Part shown: in pieces, positions 6,057 through 8,293 of the stretch
How positions within the stretch are numbered: the first letter of the stretch is position 1
Layout: each line of letters starts with the position of its first letter
NCBI GenBank assembly: GCA_007571115.1
Contig: RKSA01000117.1
Coordinates: 1-8,293 of the forward strand
DNA: 8,293 nt
Reading direction: 5' to 3'
From: Gammaproteobacteria bacterium
GTDB taxonomy: Bacteria > Pseudomonadota > Gammaproteobacteria > Pseudomonadales > Pseudohongiellaceae
Program-made: the position numbers and the translations under genes
The notes under the pieces: model-generated
Told to the model about the DNA's origin: nothing
What the model saw: the letters and a program-made list of their open reading frames with translations, nothing else
The model's database searches: none

Positions 6057-6797
6057 CTATGCGTCCAGTAGCGCCTGGGCCCGGCCAAGCTCGAAGGCGC
6101 CTTCGTACAAGGCCCGGCCGACGATCACCCCAGCGATTCCAGCACCGCCGCAAGTCGCCGCTGCCTCGCGCAGGCGGCTGATATCGTCGAGCTTGCTGAC
6201 GCCTCCCGAGGCGATCATCGGGATCGTCGAACGCTCGGCGAGGTTCGCGGTGCTTTCGATGTCCGGGCCTTGCATCATTCCGTCCCGGGCGATATCGGTA
6301 TAGATGATCGCAGCGGCGCCAAGCCCGGCGAAGCGCATCACCAAGGCCGCCGTGCTCAGTGCGCTCACTTCGAGCCAGCCTTCGACGGCAACCATGCTGC
6401 GCAGGGCATCGATGCCGATGATGACCTGGCCCGGATACAGGCGGCAGGCGCTCTCGGCGAAATCGGAGTCACGCATGGCCTGGGTGCCGATGATAACGAA
6501 GCGAACCCCAGCCTCGATGTAGAAAGCGATGGTTTCGAGGTCGCGAATCCCGCCGCCGACCTGAACCGGCAGATCGGGGTTGGCTGCGACGATCGCCTGG
6601 ACGATTTCCTCATTCATGGGAACGCCGGCAGCAGCGCCGTCGAGATCGACGACGTGGAGTCTGCGAGCGCCTTGCTCGCGCCAATGGGCGGCCATCGCCA
6701 CGGGGTCGTCGGAAAACGTCGTCACCTCGTTGAAGCGTCCTTGGCGCAGGCGCACGCATTTGCCGTCCTTGAGGTCGATGGCGGGGATCACTAGCAT
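6057..6797 (-). CDS. hisA: ProFAR isomerase (HisA)
   Basis: HisA, 246 aa, is a (beta/alpha)8-barrel isomerase that converts ProFAR to PRFAR, the substrate of HisF. The start MLVIPAIDLKDGKCVRL contains catalytic Asp8; Asp130 sits in IIGIDALRS; Asp169 lies in YTDIARDGM. Phosphate-binding motifs are VGGGIRD (80-86), IASGGVSKLDD and GVIVGRALYEG. A good ribosome binding site, AGGGAAGG, lies 9 nt before the ATG (plus-strand 6807-6814). The segment after Asp130 reads ALRSMVAVEGW, where many HisA proteins have ARDG(K)VAVEGW. The length is normal and the frame uninterrupted. It follows hisH by 43 nt and precedes hisF by 4 nt. Confidence 0.97.
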   Translation of the reverse strand: MLVIPAIDLKDGKCVRLRQGRFNEVTTFSDDPVAMAAHWREQGARRLHVVDLDGAAAGVPMNEEIVQAIVAANPDLPVQVGGGIRDLETIAFYIEAGVRFVIIGTQAMRDSDFAESACRLYPGQVIIGIDALRSMVAVEGWLEVSALSTAALVMRFAGLGAAAIIYTDIARDGMMQGPDIESTANLAERSTIPMIASGGVSKLDDISRLREAAATCGGAGIAGVIVGRALYEGAFELGRAQALLDA

Positions 6798-6840
6798 CGT
6801 GGTTTGCCTTCCCTGTTTCTGGCTGTGATGGCCATGCGGA

Positions 6841-7497
6841 TCATGCCTCGCCGTTCCAGCGCAGGAAGTTGCCGAGCAGGCGCAACCCTGGGGCCTGGCT
6901 TTTTTCGGGGTGGAACTGGGTCGCGAACACGTTGGTGTCAGCGAGAGCCGAGACGAGTTCGATGCCGTAGCCCGACACGCCAGCGATCATGCCGGTCGCT
7001 GCGGTTTGCACATAATAGCCGTGCACGAAGTAGAAGCGGCTGCCGTCGGGGATGCCTTCCCACAGCGGATGCGCTCGCGTCTGGCGAACCTCGTTCCAGC
7101 CCATATGGGGCACTTTCAGCCGAATGCCCGCTGCGTCACGCAAATCGTCGCCGAAATGGCGCACTTCGCCCGGCACAAGCCCGAGGCAATCGACGCCGCC
7201 GTTTTCTTCCGAATGCTCCATCAAGGCCTGCATGCCGACACAAATCGCCAGTACCGGGCGCGATTCGATCGCCGTGGCGACCATGTCGCCGATTCCGAGC
7301 CTGCCGATTTCGGCCATGCAATCGCGAATCGCGCCGACTCCCGGAAAGACCAGCCGGTCGGCGGCGGCGATTGCCGCAGCATCCGCAGTGATCGAAACAT
7401 CGACCGTGATCCCAGCCTCGCGACCGGCATGTTCGACCGCCTTGGCGACCGAATGCAGATTGCCCATGCCATAGTCGATGACCGCGACGCGCTTCAT
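6841..7497 (-). CDS. hisH: Imidazole glycerol phosphate synthase glutaminase subunit HisH
   Basis: HisH is the class-I glutamine amidotransferase half of IGP synthase. It hydrolyses glutamine and channels ammonia to HisF. The 218-aa sequence begins KRVAVIDYGMGNLHS and holds the oxyanion-strand segment FPGVGA (51-56). The nucleophile is Cys86 in LAICVGMQ, and the catalytic pair His196/Glu198 lies in TQFHPEKS. VPHMGWN (129-135) and YFVHGYY (156-162) are further family motifs. Length is slightly above the usual 200-215. The ATG lies 103 nt after the hisB stop and is preceded by short tandem repeats rather than a strong ribosome binding site (only GAG 3 nt upstream). It is clearly part of the his operon and functional by motif. 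Confidence 0.97.
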   Translation of the reverse strand: MKRVAVIDYGMGNLHSVAKAVEHAGREAGITVDVSITADAAAIAAADRLVFPGVGAIRDCMAEIGRLGIGDMVATAIESRPVLAICVGMQALMEHSEENGGVDCLGLVPGEVRHFGDDLRDAAGIRLKVPHMGWNEVRQTRAHPLWEGIPDGSRFYFVHGYYVQTAATGMIAGVSGYGIELVSALADTNVFATQFHPEKSQAPGLRLLGNFLRWNGEA

Positions 7498-7500
7498 GTT

Positions 7501-7533
7501 CTCGTCTATTTCTCGCCTATTTCCAGCCTATGG
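7501..7533 (-). repeat. Three 11-nt tandem repeats directly before hisH
   Basis: On the plus strand the units are CTCGTCTATTT (7501-7511), CTCGCCTATTT (7512-7522) and the diverged CCAGCCTATGG (7523-7533). The first two share 10 of 11 bases. On the coding strand they read AAATAGNCGAG, ending 3 nt before the hisH ATG, so each unit offers a GAG/AGGCGAG element weakly resembling a ribosome binding site. They sit in the otherwise gene-free 7498-7600 gap between hisB and hisH. Confidence 0.6.
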
Positions 7534-7600
7534 GGCGGCAAGCTCCCGTGCTGGCGCGGCTCGGCGCCGGATCGGCCGCAGCCTGGCAACACGGCCCGAA

Positions 7601-8197
7601 TCAAAGGCTGCCCTTGGTCGATGGAATCACTCCCGCCGAGCGGGGGTCAGGCTCGACCGCCATGCGCAGGGCGCGGCCGAAGGCCTTGAAGATCGTTTCG
7701 ACCTGATGATGCGCGTTGCGCCCCCGGATGTTGTCGATGTGCAAGGTGACGAAAGCGTGGTTGACGAACCCCTGGAAGAACTCGCGAAACAGATCGACAT
7801 CGAAACCGCCGACGCTGGCGCGGGCGAAATCGGCGTGGAATTCGAGACCCGGCCGCCCCGAGAAATCGATCACCACCCGGGAAAGCGCCTCGTCCAATGG
7901 CACGTAGGCGTGGCCATAGCGGCGGATGCCGGTTTTGTCGAGGGCCTTGTGCAGGACCTGCCCCAGGGTGATGCCGAGATCCTCGACGGTATGATGCGCG
8001 TCGATCTCGAGATCGCCTTCGGCCTTGATGTCGAGGTCGATCATGCCATGCCGGGCGATCTGGTCGAGCATGTGCTCGAGGAAGGGCAGCCCGGTTCGCG
8101 CCTTGAAGCGCCCGCTGCCGTCGAGGTCGAGCGCCACCGAAATGCGCGTTTCCCGGGTATCGCGTCGCACGGTGGCGCTGCGGGTCGGCTGGTTCAT
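7601..8197 (-). CDS. hisB: Imidazoleglycerol-phosphate dehydratase (HisB, single-domain)
   Basis: HisB converts imidazole glycerol phosphate to imidazole acetol phosphate; the enzyme assembles as a 24-mer with two metal ions per active site. The 198-aa length equals stand-alone dehydratases and there is no fused histidinol-phosphatase domain, unlike the enterobacterial bifunctional protein. Motifs in order: LPFLEHMLDQIARHG (37-51), DAHHTVEDLGI (66-76), HIDNIRGRNAHHQVE (153-167) and the C-terminal PSTKGSL, with the metal-binding His/Glu residues in the first three. The frame extends 24 codons further upstream to 8269, but that part lacks similarity and would cross the TATAAT box, so the ATG at 8197 is chosen. 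It is the first gene of hisB-hisH-hisA-hisF in this window. Confidence 0.97.
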   Translation of the reverse strand: MNQPTRSATVRRDTRETRISVALDLDGSGRFKARTGLPFLEHMLDQIARHGMIDLDIKAEGDLEIDAHHTVEDLGITLGQVLHKALDKTGIRRYGHAYVPLDEALSRVVIDFSGRPGLEFHADFARASVGGFDVDLFREFFQGFVNHAFVTLHIDNIRGRNAHHQVETIFKAFGRALRMAVEPDPRSAGVIPSTKGSL

Positions 8198-8242
8198 GGC
8201 ACGCGTGGCATCTGGGCGCGGCGAGGGCCGCAACGGTGGCGC

Positions 8243-8248
8243 ATTATA
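8243..8248 (-). promoter_or_regulatory. TATAAT -10 box of the his operon
   Basis: A perfect TATAAT lies on the minus strand 45 nt before the hisB ATG. The predicted transcript start is near 8236, with a 38-nt leader. The hexamer at 17-nt spacing is CTGTGT, a poor -35. The leader is too short for a classic His-rich attenuator peptide and none is visible. The upstream stretch to 8293 contains only the window edge and an ATG at 8287 on the plus strand that might begin a divergent gene. Confidence 0.5.
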
Positions 8249-8293
8249 ACCTTCGCGCCAGAGAAACACAGCGACGCGAGACGCGCATGGCTT

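Noticed and set aside
5273..6181. Plus-strand open frame of 302 codons opposite hisF and hisA
   Set aside because: Antisense shadow of two clearly functional genes.
8287..8293. Plus-strand ATG at the right edge as the start of a divergent gene
   Set aside because: Only seven bases remain and no ribosome binding site is convincing; it cannot be supported.

Overview
The window looks like a piece of a GC-rich proteobacterial chromosome, most likely gamma- or betaproteobacterial. This rests on the hisB-hisH-hisA-hisF order, a stand-alone HisB dehydratase, a two-subunit 2-oxoacid:ferredoxin oxidoreductase and the strong GC-rich codon bias. I cannot name the species from sequence alone.

Layout. 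(1) Positions 1-212, minus strand: the beginning of an AAA/DUF4143-type ATPase gene that runs off the window. Its reading frame is broken at a run of seven A (coding strand), and a 37-nt inverted repeat abuts its start codon. (2) Positions 262-3131, minus strand: korA and korB, overlapping by ATGA. They encode a 2-oxoacid (probably 2-oxoglutarate):ferredoxin oxidoreductase with TPP and one predicted [4Fe-4S] cluster. (3) Positions 3132-3357: a divergent control region with a candidate promoter on each strand and two copies of a 36-nt repeat spaced 66 bp apart. (4) Positions 3358-5036, plus strand: a restriction-modification operon, a class-beta SPPY DNA methyltransferase overlapping by ATGA a PaeR7I/XhoI-family type II restriction endonuclease (expected site CTCGAG). 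(5) Positions 5037-5230: a convergent intergenic gap with small hairpins and no gene. (6) Positions 5231-8197, minus strand: hisB-hisH-hisA-hisF, preceded by a perfect TATAAT box at 8248-8243.

How the genes work together. HisB, HisA and the HisH/HisF glutamine amidotransferase-cyclase catalyse four central steps of histidine synthesis; hisI/hisE do not follow hisF here. KorA and KorB form one ferredoxin-dependent enzyme; no ferredoxin gene lies in the window. The methyltransferase and endonuclease form a self-contained defence cassette. It sits between two metabolic operons, its endonuclease gene is visibly less GC-rich than its neighbours, and it is therefore probably acquired.

The points most worth a second look are the unusual pairing of a short SPPY methyltransferase with a XhoI-family endonuclease, the repeated element in the leader of that operon, and the palindrome, mini-ORF and slippery A-run at the start of the ATPase gene. 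I see no CRISPR array, transposase, tRNA or rRNA.
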